Counted from the first letter of the stretch, positions 27,834 through 37,171 are shown. The stretch is 64,000 nt of DNA from an uncultured Halomonas sp. (GCF_947490095.1 NZ_CANLFS010000001.1:457598-521597), one strand, 5' to 3'. Numbers and translations: made by a program. The notes: a model not told the origin generated them from the sequence alone.

Positions 27834-28475
27834 TTATTCGAACTCATAACCAAAAATTTCGACATCGGCACTGTAGACCGAACGAACAATCTCTACCATT
27901 TCCTGCCTAACATAGGCCTTACAGTAGCCCTTTTCATCACGGCTGGCAGTCATGTTTTCGTTGCCGATTACGATCTTCCTTTTTAACTTTTCAGATAAAA
28001 CAGAAACTGTGCGGTCCATCGACTCAACTTTCCCTAGGTGATCGACCATTACCTGACGTGTATCGTTGCAAACAAAAACCCACTGAGGCTTGAACACAAA
28101 GTCCAGCTCTTCAACACACTGACTCTGCAACCACTCTAAAACAAATCGCTCAAAAGATTCAAACTGAGGTATTTGATATTGACTAGGATCATGGATACCC
28201 ATTGAATCTGTTCTACCAACAGTAGCGAACCGATATGCAGACAGAGCACGATCCCAGGGGTTTCTTACCATAGAGAATGTAAAACATTTTTTGTATAAGC
28301 CAGGAAACTTATTATGTATTTCTGTAGCTGAATAATGTCCTAACGTTCTACCATACAGCGCCTTATTTACGCTGGTTCCAGCGGCCTTTGGTACGTGAAC
28401 AAATATACAACCCATTCGGGCCCAGTAAGCATAGCGCCTATATAAATTAATACTACGGTTAAGATCGTTTAGCAT
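27834..28475 (-). CDS. Sulfotransferase family protein
   Basis: A 213-residue sulfotransferase. The 5'-phosphosulfate loop CIFVHVPKAAGTSVNKAL has its core at 27-34 and the 3'-phosphate loop FSMVRNPWDRALSAYR at 68-82, both typical of the Sulfotransfer_2 family that uses PAPS. Bacterial members sulfate surface polysaccharides or glycolipids. No PAPS synthesis genes are in view, so the donor would come from general sulfate assimilation. The start overlaps the end of the upstream GT4 by 17 bases, so it is part of the same operon. Confidence 0.85.
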   Translation of the reverse strand: MLNDLNRSINLYRRYAYWARMGCIFVHVPKAAGTSVNKALYGRTLGHYSATEIHNKFPGLYKKCFTFSMVRNPWDRALSAYRFATVGRTDSMGIHDPSQYQIPQFESFERFVLEWLQSQCVEELDFVFKPQWVFVCNDTRQVMVDHLGKVESMDRTVSVLSEKLKRKIVIGNENMTASRDEKGYCKAYVRQEMVEIVRSVYSADVEIFGYEFE

Positions 28476-29559
28476 TTTTTACCAAATCTATATATTTTTG
28501 TGCAACCACACTTCCACGAAAGCTATTTAAATGCATAACAAGGTCATCATTAGATATTTTCAAAGGTGTTCTAATCTCTTCCTTAACTGCCGTACAAAAA
28601 GCATCCACATCACCAACAGGAAGGAGCCTACCGAACTTACCTCCAGCTAAAATTTCTCTTGGGCCAGACGGGCAATCGGTAGATATAACAGGTAGACCAG
28701 CACATAAAGCTTCTACTAAGACATTGCCAAAACCCTCCCAGTCTGATGTAAAAAGGAATAAGTCATAGTTCGACAGCTTATCTTTCAAGTTGGTTTCAAA
28801 CCCTTTGAAATTAATAAGATCAATGATACTCAGTGCTTCAGCGTATTCATAAAGTTGACTAGCCAGCTCTCCCTCTCCGTATATATCAAGGCAATATCGA
28901 CCATATTCTTCTGCATTAAGTTTTTTAATAATATCCAGCATCAAAAAATAGTTTTTCGCTTCAGTTAGGCGACCCGCAGCTACTAGTTTAACTTTTTTCC
29001 TCGCTGAATATGGCTTTGTGCTCAAAATCAAAGCAGCATTGTCAATCACTGGATTTAAGATAGAAACGACCTTCTTTTTATCTATTTTGTAATAATCAAC
29101 CAACTCTTGACATCCGCCTTCAGACACACCAACGACATAGCTCGATTTATGGCAGGCGTGCTTGTGAAGGTAGCGGATAATCTTAAACCTTACTCCTTGA
29201 GTTTGCCGCTCGTCTCTCACTCTTAAGTTTGTATGTACAGTTGGAATAAAAACCGGTTTTATTTTAGACACTTTCAGCGCAATAAATGCAATAATATTAG
29301 GGACGTCGGTAAAAGATACCAAAACTTCTTTATGCTCACTATCTATCAACCGCTTCAAGGATAAAATCTGCCCTGATATACTATGAAAGTTAGAAATCCG
29401 CTTATTCACTCGCGAGTCTAGCTGGTAAGAGTCCGGCAAATTTTTTCTTAAAAAAATGGTTACTGTGTGACCAAGACCAACCATCGAGTTAGCCAAATTA
29501 ACTGCAACTCTCTCCGCACCGCCACCATTCAAACTAGAGCAAACAAAAACTAAATTCAC
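28459..29559 (-). CDS. Glycosyltransferase family 4
   Basis: A 366-residue GT-B enzyme starting MNLVFVCSSLNGGGAERVAVNLA. The donor domain has KLVAAGRLTEAKNYFLMLDI and DLFLFTSDWEGFGNVLVEAL, the EX7E-type nucleotide-sugar site. It resembles the GalNAc-transferase-like enzymes (PglH/PglJ-like) of glycan loci, which would fit a GalNAc or GalNAcA donor here, but this is inference. It overlaps the sulfotransferase gene by 17 bases and follows a GT2 gene by 19 bases. Confidence 0.87.
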   Translation of the reverse strand: MNLVFVCSSLNGGGAERVAVNLANSMVGLGHTVTIFLRKNLPDSYQLDSRVNKRISNFHSISGQILSLKRLIDSEHKEVLVSFTDVPNIIAFIALKVSKIKPVFIPTVHTNLRVRDERQTQGVRFKIIRYLHKHACHKSSYVVGVSEGGCQELVDYYKIDKKKVVSILNPVIDNAALILSTKPYSARKKVKLVAAGRLTEAKNYFLMLDIIKKLNAEEYGRYCLDIYGEGELASQLYEYAEALSIIDLINFKGFETNLKDKLSNYDLFLFTSDWEGFGNVLVEALCAGLPVISTDCPSGPREILAGGKFGRLLPVGDVDAFCTAVKEEIRTPLKISNDDLVMHLNSFRGSVVAQKYIDLVKNAKRS

Positions 29560-29578
29560 AAGATCATCCTCTCTTCAA

Positions 29579-30553
29579 CTACTCTTTTACACCCAGCTTC
29601 GATGTTGACCTTATCCATCCAACCACCCTAATCCTAAGTGACTCTGGAAGCATCCCAACTACAAGAAACCTTGCGTAATCGATCGGATTAACCCAAAAAC
29701 GATAGAGCTGAAGGTCACTCAACTTAAAACTCCCGGACTTAACCCGATCAACCAAACCATATCTTATATGTCTATTAGATATCACATAAAGGTTATAGTT
29801 ATATAAAAAACTTTTGCCATTTTTTTCTGTTAGAGCTTTACACATATCATAGACAGCGTTTCCTTCAAGGTCCGGTCTATGATTCTTTGTTACCGTAGAA
29901 GCTTCTTTATGATAAATTGAAACCTCTTCTGTACTTCGAAAAACAAAACCACTGAAATCGACAATCTTCAACCAAGTATATACATCACCCCCTCTTTTGT
30001 AACGCCCAACAGGAAAGCCACCTACAGCGTTAAATATCTTCTTTTTACAAGTGATAGTATTTGTATGTATTACGCGTGTAGATTTACCATACAGCCTAAA
30101 AAACTGATGCGCTGTCAGCATGCCCGCTCGAAGAGGCAAAGGTTCCGATTTGGTTCCATCATCATAAACATCTTGCCAACTCGAACAGATTATATCGCAA
30201 TCATGCTGATCAAATATTTTTTTGTGTGACAAAAGGCGATTAGGGAACCATTCATCATCTGCATCAAGGAAAGTTATCCATTTACCTCTTGCATTCTTGA
30301 TTCCGAGATTACGTGCAGCGTAACCTCCTGGGCCAGGCTCATTCCTATAGAATATTCGAAGACGGTCATCAGAAAATTTGAGGACTTCCTGATCACTTTT
30401 ATCAGTTGACGGATCACATATGACTATAACCTCAAAATTATCAAAAGTCTGATTAAAAACAGAAGCTATTGCTCTTTCAACATTTTCTTCCTTATTATAA
30501 ACAGGAATTATTACAGAAAAAACAGGGTAACTTTTTATTTCTTCAAACTTCAC
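29579..30553 (-). CDS. Glycosyltransferase family 2
   Basis: A 324-residue GT-A enzyme: FSVIIPVYNKEENVERAIAS, CDPSTDKS, then the metal-binding DxD-type ITFLDADDEWFPN. A GTG at 30553 with GAGGTG five bases upstream is the best start. The open frame continues upstream to 30718, but that part looks like unrelated insertion-sequence DNA, so the native 5' end may have been replaced when mobile elements landed here. The IS110 copy begins about 150 bases upstream. The gene may now lack its normal operon promoter. Confidence 0.8.
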   Translation of the reverse strand: MKFEEIKSYPVFSVIIPVYNKEENVERAIASVFNQTFDNFEVIVICDPSTDKSDQEVLKFSDDRLRIFYRNEPGPGGYAARNLGIKNARGKWITFLDADDEWFPNRLLSHKKIFDQHDCDIICSSWQDVYDDGTKSEPLPLRAGMLTAHQFFRLYGKSTRVIHTNTITCKKKIFNAVGGFPVGRYKRGGDVYTWLKIVDFSGFVFRSTEEVSIYHKEASTVTKNHRPDLEGNAVYDMCKALTEKNGKSFLYNYNLYVISNRHIRYGLVDRVKSGSFKLSDLQLYRFWVNPIDYARFLVVGMLPESLRIRVVGWIRSTSKLGVKE

Positions 30554-30703
30554 GGTTACACCTCGATGCCTGTCAAGCTTGTTGGGACACGGGATCACGC
30601 GGCTTCTAACCGCTGATCCTGCATGAAGATCGAATCTTCCTGGTCGGGATTCAGCCAAGCCGTCCAGCGTGGCGTCCAGTTGCGGGCAAGGAAAACAATG
30701 GGA

Positions 30704-30790
30704 TGGACTCCTCCTCACCTAATCGGCATCAATGTGCCAAAATGGTGAGTAGGTAGGCTACAAACCATCATAACGATGAGGAGAAGTCCA
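30704..30790. repeat. Inverted repeat ahead of the IS110 transposase
   Basis: TGGACTCCTCCTCA (30704-30717) and TGAGGAGAAGTCCA (30777-30790) are inverted copies with one mismatch, 59 bases apart. The right copy includes the GAGGAGA ribosome site of the transposase. They could be subterminal repeats or transposase binding sites of an IS1111-type element, or the junction of two element ends. Confidence 0.45.
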
Positions 30791-30791
30791 G

Positions 30792-31822
30792 ATAACTATT
30801 ATCCGTGTCGGTGTTGATATTGCAAAGTCTGTGTTCCATGTTCATGGTGCTGACCGTCAGGGTAAAACCTGTTGGCAAGGTAAGTATTCACGCAGCAAAT
30901 GGCTGGATGCGATCAGTAACAAAGTTCCCGTCAACGCTGAAATCGGCATGGAAGCCTGTGCTTCTTCTCATCACTGGGCGCGAGAACTCCAAAACGTGGC
31001 TACCAGGTTCGTTTGATTGCTGCGCAATTTGTTAAGCCTTATGTCAAAAGTAACAAGAATGACCGAGTTGATGCTGAAGCCATTTGCGAAGCTATGAGCC
31101 GCCCCAACATGCGCTTTGTCACTCCAAAATCGGTTGAACAGCAGAACATCCAGGCCATGCATCGAATTCGGGAAGAGCTAGTTGCTCAACGCACAGCCAA
31201 GGCCAACCAGATTAGAGGTTTAGTCGGTGAATACGGCATCATTGCACCCGTTGGTATTCATCAGTTAAGGCGAGCTTTACCCTGCTGGTTAGAAGAGGCA
31301 GGTAATGGGCTCACTTACCCCTTCCGGCTCTTACTGAGTGACCTTGCAGAAGATCTTCGTTATCTCGATGACCGTGTTCAAAAACTTACCGATCAGATTA
31401 CAGAAAGCGTACAGCGTGACCCTGTTGCTAAGCGTTTAATGACACTGCGTGGTGTCGGCCCTTTAATTGCCAGTGCCTTGGCCGGAGCACTGGGCGATGG
31501 CAAAGCTTTCAAGAAAGGGCGTGATTTTGCGGCTTCCCTGGGCCTGACTCCTAGACAGCATAGTACCGGTGGTAAAGACCGGTTGTTGGGCATCAGCAAA
31601 CGCGGTGACAGCTATTTACGAAAACTACTGGTTCATGGTGCAAGGGCTGTCATACAGCACTCAGGCTGCAAAGATGATGGTTTGAGTTGTTGGCTGAAAG
31701 GTTTGATTGCTCGAAAGCATAAAAATGTAGCGGCAGTGGTTTTAGCCAATAAAACAGCCCGAATTGCCTGGGCACTTGTCTACAGAAATGTCGGCTATGA
31801 TGAAGCACTGGCTGCTGCCTAA
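30792..31822 (+). pseudogene. IS110-family (IS1111-like) transposase, broken
   Basis: Encodes a DEDD transposase of about 343 residues in two frames. The N-terminal RuvC-like part reads TIIRVGVDIAKSVFHVHG, with Glu in AEIGMEACASSHHWA and KNDRVDAEAIC. The C-terminal Transposase_20 domain reads LMTLRGVGPLIASALAGALG to LGISKRGDSYLRKLLVHGAR. The expected ATG before TIIRVG is ATA (30792-30794), and one A is missing in the run 30991-30994, so the reading frame breaks near residue 67. The copy is probably inactive unless the frameshift is a read error. The non-coding stretch 31823-32040 downstream is where IS1111-type elements encode their guide (seek/bridge) RNA. Confidence 0.85.
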
Positions 31823-32040
31823 ATACCCAGCTAACTGATACAGAAAACTTAAAAAATTAGAAGTTACTTATCACCACGATTGCTTGGCACTTTGATTGAT
31901 GGCGAACAGGTCGAACCGGCACTGGAAAAACCCTTTTCATGCGTAGAGCTTCTAAGCTCGTGAAAACGATTGGGAATCAGTGCGCGAATAGCCCATCAGG
32001 GTCCGATGCCCCGTAACGGCATCATTAATGCTGGGTAGGA
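31823..32040 (+). mobile_element. Non-coding right end of the IS110-family element
   Basis: 218 bases without a gene between the transposase stop and the IS481 fragment. It has a hairpin-forming stretch (GTAGAGCTTCTAAGCTCGTG near 31940-31960) and the palindromic piece GATGCCCCGTAACGGCATC around 32010. In IS1111-group elements the guide RNA comes from this side of the transposase. The exact right end was not identified; a boundary near 32040 is suggested by the start of the IS481 fragment. Confidence 0.45.
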
Positions 32041-32220
32041 TCAGTGTCGCGTGTGAGATCGATCATGGACATTATCACGGTAACGCCAGCGCCGGATGGT
32101 CGCGGTGGCGACGCCATACTGACGGGCCAGCTCGCTATCCGTGATGCTGGAGGGTGCTGCCTGGATCTCGGCACGGATCTTCGGTGTCGTCGTCGCTTGT
32201 TTATGCAGCTTGATGTCCAT
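32041..32220 (-). pseudogene. IS481-like transposase N-terminal fragment
   Basis: 59 residues beginning MDIKLHKQATTTPKIRAEIQ and carrying the helix-turn-helix SELARQYGVATATIRRWRYR followed by DNVHDRSHTRH. This is the start of IS481/IS3-type transposases of proteobacteria. A stop follows where the integrase core should begin, at the junction with the IS110 right end. It was probably cut by insertion of the IS110 element or by deletion. About 95 bases without a gene follow up to the next glycosyltransferase. Confidence 0.75.
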
Positions 32221-32315
32221 GAACCTGCTCCCGGATGAATTGCTGAAGAAGCTCCCTCGCGGCTAGCAGAGGATAACTCCTATAGGCGACTTGATCATCC
32301 GGTACCCCACACCTA

Positions 32316-33308
32316 CTAACCAAATGCAACAGACTTAAAGCGTTTCATATTTTTAGATAAATATCTAACCAATGCCGACTCGTTAGCACGAATCATAAAT
32401 GCAAAAATTTTTAAAGCTATAACAGGACTTCTTACCTTAATAATAATTTTAAATATTTTCTTGTAAGCCAGGGCTACGTTTGCTTCTCTAGCCATGACGA
32501 TATAGGCCATGCAGAAAGAACCAATTCTATTACGCACAACTTTTCTCTCTAAGGAAGTGAAGTCTGCACTATCATAAAGAGAAAGCGTTTTATTTAAACA
32601 ATCCAATACACCATTCACATGCTTTGCGTTGCGGACCATTGTCATAGTTGACCCTTCTCTGTTTCTCCTTAGGAAAAACACCTCATCAACCACCACAAAG
32701 CTACTGCATGAAAAAAGAACTGGAAAGAAAATAGCATCATCTTCTAAGAAGTTGTGCCCGAACTCTAAACCATGCGCCCCCCAGAGCGATTTCTTGGACA
32801 CATACAAACAAGGCGAGCAGAACAAGGCATTATGCGAGCTCGCCTTCTGAAGGAATTCAGCACGATCAAAAAAAACGCCCGAGAAACCACGGCGGTAATT
32901 TACCCAGCGATTGCCTTGGTATTCGCTATCGTTAAAAGATTCACCAGAAAATAATACGATATCCGGACTATTGTTTTGGCGAATCTGATTTTTTATCGAA
33001 TGGATGAAATCCTTCTTCAGTAAGTCGTCAGAGTCAAAAAAGTACACATACTCAGAAGATGCGAGGCTAACACCCAAGTTCCGGGCATTCCCCTGCCCAC
33101 CATTCTCTATAGACGAAACCTTATATGGAATAGAAAAATGATATCTCTCGGCGACTGCCAATGTTTTGTCAGTGCTCCCATCATCAATCAAAATCACCTC
33201 ATCTGGGAGCTCAGTTTGAGCCTCGATTGAATCCAGCGCTGCCTTTAAGTACTTCTCAACGTTGTAAGCAGGGATGATTATTGAAATCGATACATCTAAT
33301 GCATTCAT
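32316..33308 (-). CDS. Glycosyltransferase family 2
   Basis: A 330-residue GT-A enzyme with ISIIIPAYNVEKYLKAALDS, the nucleotide-binding ILIDDGSTDKTL and the metal-binding YVYFFDSDDLLKKDF. The C-terminal part is typical of capsule glycosyltransferases. It would add a sugar on the cytoplasmic face during repeat-unit assembly. The ATG follows directly on the stop of the pyruvyl transferase. AT-rich like its neighbours. Confidence 0.88.
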   Translation of the reverse strand: MNALDVSISIIIPAYNVEKYLKAALDSIEAQTELPDEVILIDDGSTDKTLAVAERYHFSIPYKVSSIENGGQGNARNLGVSLASSEYVYFFDSDDLLKKDFIHSIKNQIRQNNSPDIVLFSGESFNDSEYQGNRWVNYRRGFSGVFFDRAEFLQKASSHNALFCSPCLYVSKKSLWGAHGLEFGHNFLEDDAIFFPVLFSCSSFVVVDEVFFLRRNREGSTMTMVRNAKHVNGVLDCLNKTLSLYDSADFTSLERKVVRNRIGSFCMAYIVMAREANVALAYKKIFKIIIKVRSPVIALKIFAFMIRANESALVRYLSKNMKRFKSVAFG

Positions 33309-34217
33309 TTACAACCTCGAAGGAAAAGCATCAAGCAACAATTTTTTATTTTCTACGAACAGAGCAACTTTAGCCTTAGAAACTAAAGAATCTAAGTCCT
33401 TACCTATAAAATCACCCACCGACAAGTCAACTGGCGATGAAGTCATTGAATCAGTTGTACTGTAGTAATCTAAAAATTTGAAATTTCCACCAATCACACC
33501 ATTTGAAAATCTAACCCAAATATTAGGTATGTCATAGGCATCAGAAAGTATCAACCCATGGAGTGACGACGAAACTACAACATCGCACTCAGCCAATTCA
33601 TTAATAAATTTTTCAACCGGTAACTCAACATCTACTATCTTTGCGCCTGATTCAGAAAGAAAGTTTGTAAATGCAGATGTATTCTTATCAACATAATGAG
33701 GGACCACACCAAGACGATATTTTTTTTTCGTGGTTGGTGTATAAAAGAAAGGCATCAACACAGCTGGGTCGCCTAGAGGACAAGAGAGTTTTTTACCAAG
33801 AACTTCGCTTATTAAATTTCGAGTTTTCACCCCCCTCACTGCAGAAAACTTCATTTTTTTAATTATTCTTGAATTTGGAATTTGGGGTTCATCAATGACA
33901 CCTGATCCCCACACCACGCTTTTAGAACTTCCTAAATGCATAATGCTTCCTACACCAAGAACATGGGGAACCCAACTTGATTTTATTTCTACAACAGATC
34001 TTCTAGATATATTCTCTACAAGATAAACATTTAGGGCATCACCAACATTTTTTTTTGCGCTAAAGTATCGCAACGGGATTGCTTTCTTCCCTTTCAAAAT
34101 CAAGCAAAACATCTCATTTAAAAACTTAATAGGAAGGCTCAGCTTAGCTCGCCCTCGCCGAACAATACTTTTGCAAATCTTGAACCACGAAAAGTTTTTA
34201 TTTTTTAGGTACAGCAT
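33309..34217 (-). CDS. Polysaccharide pyruvyl transferase family protein
   Basis: A 302-residue protein of the PS_pyruv_trans family, which adds ketal-linked pyruvate from PEP to sugars. The typical features are FSAKKNVGDALNVYLVENI at the N terminus (NxGD), WGSGVIDEP, RGVKTRNLI, PLGDPAVLMP and the C-terminal VVSSSLHGLILSDAY with the catalytic-site His. Pyruvate adds negative charge to exopolysaccharides. The gene overlaps wzx by 20 bases and abuts the GT2 gene, so it belongs to the operon. Confidence 0.85.
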   Translation of the reverse strand: MLYLKNKNFSWFKICKSIVRRGRAKLSLPIKFLNEMFCLILKGKKAIPLRYFSAKKNVGDALNVYLVENISRRSVVEIKSSWVPHVLGVGSIMHLGSSKSVVWGSGVIDEPQIPNSRIIKKMKFSAVRGVKTRNLISEVLGKKLSCPLGDPAVLMPFFYTPTTKKKYRLGVVPHYVDKNTSAFTNFLSESGAKIVDVELPVEKFINELAECDVVVSSSLHGLILSDAYDIPNIWVRFSNGVIGGNFKFLDYYSTTDSMTSSPVDLSVGDFIGKDLDSLVSKAKVALFVENKKLLLDAFPSRL

Positions 34218-35673
34218 GAGAGCACACTCGCTTTAAAAAGAAATTTCTGAATAGCGAAAAAAGCTCAAAAACTTCATCCCGTGTTGGCCTGATCAAAGAG
34301 CAAACCAATAAGTAAATCACCAAGATTGATGGAACAAACAATACAATTCCAACCAAGGCATTTTCAATATTCAAAAGAGTTCGGAGAGCAAAGGAAGCTC
34401 CAACTGTAGCAACAGCACAGAACCAAAAAGGTAGCAGAACCCTGTAAAACTCACCGAAAGTTACAGGAAGGTACTTGCTTGAATACAATAAGAAAAATGG
34501 TAAACGTATAAAAACACCAGATAGGGAATACGCTACAACAACACCAAACGCCCCCCAAAAGGATCCAACCCCAATTGAAATAGTCAATACGGATAACGTT
34601 ATCAGCTTCCATCGCAACAACGCTTTCGCCTCTCCTTTTACAACCATGCAAACAACTATAAAATTTGCTATTGGCTCAACAAGTGAAAAGGCTGCTAACA
34701 TTCTAAATATGGGAACTGCCGAACTCCAGTTATTTCCTAAAAATATCTGGACAATCCAGTCAGCCAACACCCCCATCACTATCGTCACAAACATGGTTAT
34801 CAAAACAAGCTTACCCATGAAAGAACATATAGTTCGACGAAACCGTGGAGGATCTCCTGAGACTCTTGCTAATGCTGGCTGCATTACACTCATCAAAGGG
34901 GCCAAGAGCTGACCCGAAGGTAATGAGCTTAGAGTAGTTGCTCGATTGAAAAAACCAAGTACCTGTGGGCCTCCAAAATAGCCTACTGAAAAGGGTGTTA
35001 GGTTCGAGGCCAAGTACCCGATGAAGTTAGCACCAGTAAGGTTTGCCCCAAACCCCAAAAGCGGCCTCACCCCGGAGCCACGGCTGATCATGGATGGCAT
35101 CCAGCGGGCACTCAGCCAACGCATCACCGTTTTTGTCGCGAAGGTGGCGATGGGGCTGATCACAAGCGCCCAGTATTCAAGCCCCCCCAAGGCTGCGGCT
35201 ATGCCTGCAGAAATGCCTGCCGCCATAGACACAATGTCGATCACCGAGATGGCTTTGAACCTCATCTGCCGACGCAGCAGAGCATCGTGCTGTACGGAGA
35301 GTCCACCAATGAGGAAGGTCAAACTCATCGCTGCCATCACCAGTGTCAGGCGAGGTTCGTCGTATATCGTCGCGACGAGCGGCGAGATCAGGATGCCGAG
35401 CAGGCACAGAACTGTTCCTAGGGCGCTATTTACCCAGAACAGGTTGGACACCTGTGCATGGGTAATTTGATCACGCTGGATGGTGGCCATGGAGAGGCCA
35501 CCTTCCATAAATTGGAGAGCCAACCCGGTAAACACGGTGACCATGGCAATCAAACCGAAATCTGACGGTTGCAGCAAGCGAGCTAGGATAGCCATGGAGC
35601 CCAGCTGCAGGAATAATTTGATACCCTGAGCGGCTAGCGTAATACCGGCACTTTTTACAGCGCGCTCTTTCAT
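34198..35673 (-). CDS. wzx: Repeat-unit flippase Wzx
   Basis: A 491-residue MOP-superfamily oligosaccharide flippase with twelve or more predicted helices. The start reads KERAVKSAGITLAAQGIKLF, then LQPSDFGLIAMVTVFTGL, the common Wzx/MviN-like beginning. It moves Und-PP-linked units across the inner membrane. ATG 35673 was chosen to match family N termini; a GTG at 35724 would add 17 charged residues. Its 3' end overlaps the pyruvyl transferase gene. The 5' half is GC-richer than the 3' half. Confidence 0.87.
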   Translation of the reverse strand: MKERAVKSAGITLAAQGIKLFLQLGSMAILARLLQPSDFGLIAMVTVFTGLALQFMEGGLSMATIQRDQITHAQVSNLFWVNSALGTVLCLLGILISPLVATIYDEPRLTLVMAAMSLTFLIGGLSVQHDALLRRQMRFKAISVIDIVSMAAGISAGIAAALGGLEYWALVISPIATFATKTVMRWLSARWMPSMISRGSGVRPLLGFGANLTGANFIGYLASNLTPFSVGYFGGPQVLGFFNRATTLSSLPSGQLLAPLMSVMQPALARVSGDPPRFRRTICSFMGKLVLITMFVTIVMGVLADWIVQIFLGNNWSSAVPIFRMLAAFSLVEPIANFIVVCMVVKGEAKALLRWKLITLSVLTISIGVGSFWGAFGVVVAYSLSGVFIRLPFFLLYSSKYLPVTFGEFYRVLLPFWFCAVATVGASFALRTLLNIENALVGIVLFVPSILVIYLLVCSLIRPTRDEVFELFSLFRNFFLKRVCSHAVPKK

Positions 35674-35840
35674 GCCAATTTTTAAGTGGTCGGCGTTGAA
35701 GAGTTGGTCTTTAGGGTTTGGCACTGAGAGAAAACTTCATTGTATAGGTGGAGATTCACACTCCTCCAAGAATCATGAAAAACCGTCACTTAGCCAGTAA
35801 AGTGCGGATCGTCAGTGGTGAGGAGCTTCATAGAAAAAGG

Positions 35841-37171
35841 GGTTCTTCGTCGTTTCATGTGGATTTGGCCTGATCGAACAGGCGGCCCACCGGGCTGCCA
35901 ATCAGGTAGATCATGGCGATGAAGTTGGCCTCGTTCCGGTAACCCCGTGCGCGTGACCTCGCCGCCTGAAACAGGCCGTTCATGCCTTCCAGTCGTGCGT
36001 TCGTCAGTCCCGAGATCCAGCGCCTGACCACCGCGTCGGCGTGCCGCTCCAGCGTCGCCAGGGCCTTTCCCATCGGCTTCAGCAGTGGCTTCTCTGAGAC
36101 CGCCGCCTTCATGACCTTGAGGTAGTTCGTGATGCGCCATCGAGCCGCGCGTGGCGTCGGCGCCTTCTGGATCCAGCGTAGCTTCTCCTTGATCACCCAG
36201 GCATCGGACGTGGCGCTCTGATCAGCCACCAGCTCCTGGAGCGCCGCCAGCTGCTTGGGCGTCAGGTTCTCGTTTTCTAGGCTCTTCAGCAGGGCCCAGC
36301 GCAGCGACTTGGGGTGTTCCTGCTCGCGGCGCTCCTTCTTGCGTACCTCGTCCAGTCGCTTGGTGAAGGTCTGCACGATATGGAACCAGTCGACCGTGAC
36401 CTCGGCCTTGGGAAAGTGCTCGGCTACGCCGCTCAGGAAGGCGTGTGACATGTCGCAGACGACCTCGACCACGTTGGCTGCCAGGAAGGAGCTGAAGGCC
36501 TCGATGGCGTCCTTGCCGTGGCCGGGGACGGCGAAGATCACCGGCTCCTGCTTGCGCTGCATATCGAGGAACACCGTCACATAGCGCTGGCCGCGCCGGG
36601 AGGCGGTTTCGTCCACGCCGATGGTGGCCACGTTGCTCAGATCCAGCTCCCACAGCATCCGACCGACGTAGTGGTGCACGATGCGCCACAGCCGCTTGTC
36701 GGAGATCTCCAGCTGCCGGGAGACGGCCAGCACCGGCATCTCCTTGACCAACAACATGGCCGCCTGCTCGAACAGCAGGGTGAAGTCGCTACCCGGCCGC
36801 GCCCAGGGGACCTCGATGCGCTTGACGCCATGCACCGGGCACTTGGTACGCGGCACGCGAGCATGCAGGTAGCAGTGATGCTGGAAGAAGTTCAGGTGCC
36901 GCCACGTCTTGTCAGCGAAGTCATGAGCCGGACAGGCCTCGCCGCACTCAGGACAGGGGTAGAGGCTGCCACGCTCGGCCTCGACGTAGAGGTCCAGGCG
37001 GTGGGGCGATACGGCGGTATCCAGGTGCTGGTCCTTGAGAATCCAGGGCGCTTCCAGGCCCAGACCGAGGGTCAGAATCTGGGTGCCGTCCATGTCATAC
37101 CTCCTGTCGTCGTGGAGGTCATATCCTGGCCCAGCTCAGGGGGCGAATTCCACACCCAACGACGAAGAGCC
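35841..37171 (-). mobile_element. ISL3-family insertion sequence with intact ends
   Basis: A 1331-base element. Imperfect terminal inverted repeats of about 25 bases start GGTTCTTCGTCGTTTCATG at 35841 and GGCTCTTCGTCGTTGGGTG (reverse strand) at 37171. Both ends are flanked by the same 8-base target duplication GAAAAAGG (35833-35840 and 37172-37179), the duplication length expected of ISL3. The ends and the complete transposase suggest recent insertion. It sits between wzx and wzc in the polysaccharide operon and may be polar on the genes after wzc. Confidence 0.92.
35855..37093 (-). CDS. ISL3-family transposase
   Basis: A 412-residue intact DDE transposase. The N-terminal zinc-finger motif CPECGEACPAHDF and the CPVHGVKR pair are followed by a helix-turn-helix region (VSRQLEISDKRLWRIVHHYV). 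The DDE core starts VATIGVDETASRRGQRYVTV, continues VEVVCDMSHAFLSGVAEHFP, and ends with NARLEGMNGLFQAARSRARG carrying the last Glu. This matches ISL3 transposases of Pseudomonas and Halomonas. It fills the element from 14 bases inside one end to 78 bases from the other. Confidence 0.93.
   Translation of the reverse strand: MDGTQILTLGLGLEAPWILKDQHLDTAVSPHRLDLYVEAERGSLYPCPECGEACPAHDFADKTWRHLNFFQHHCYLHARVPRTKCPVHGVKRIEVPWARPGSDFTLLFEQAAMLLVKEMPVLAVSRQLEISDKRLWRIVHHYVGRMLWELDLSNVATIGVDETASRRGQRYVTVFLDMQRKQEPVIFAVPGHGKDAIEAFSSFLAANVVEVVCDMSHAFLSGVAEHFPKAEVTVDWFHIVQTFTKRLDEVRKKERREQEHPKSLRWALLKSLENENLTPKQLAALQELVADQSATSDAWVIKEKLRWIQKAPTPRAARWRITNYLKVMKAAVSEKPLLKPMGKALATLERHADAVVRRWISGLTNARLEGMNGLFQAARSRARGYRNEANFIAMIYLIGSPVGRLFDQAKST

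Noticed and set aside
30554..30718. N-terminal 55-residue extension of the GT2
   Set aside because: The translation has no glycosyltransferase features and looks like mobile-element DNA; the ribosome site supports GTG 30553.
30792..31822. Programmed frameshift in the IS110 transposase
   Set aside because: IS110 transposases are normally one frame, and the site has no second signal besides a short A-run; simple indel or read error is more likely.
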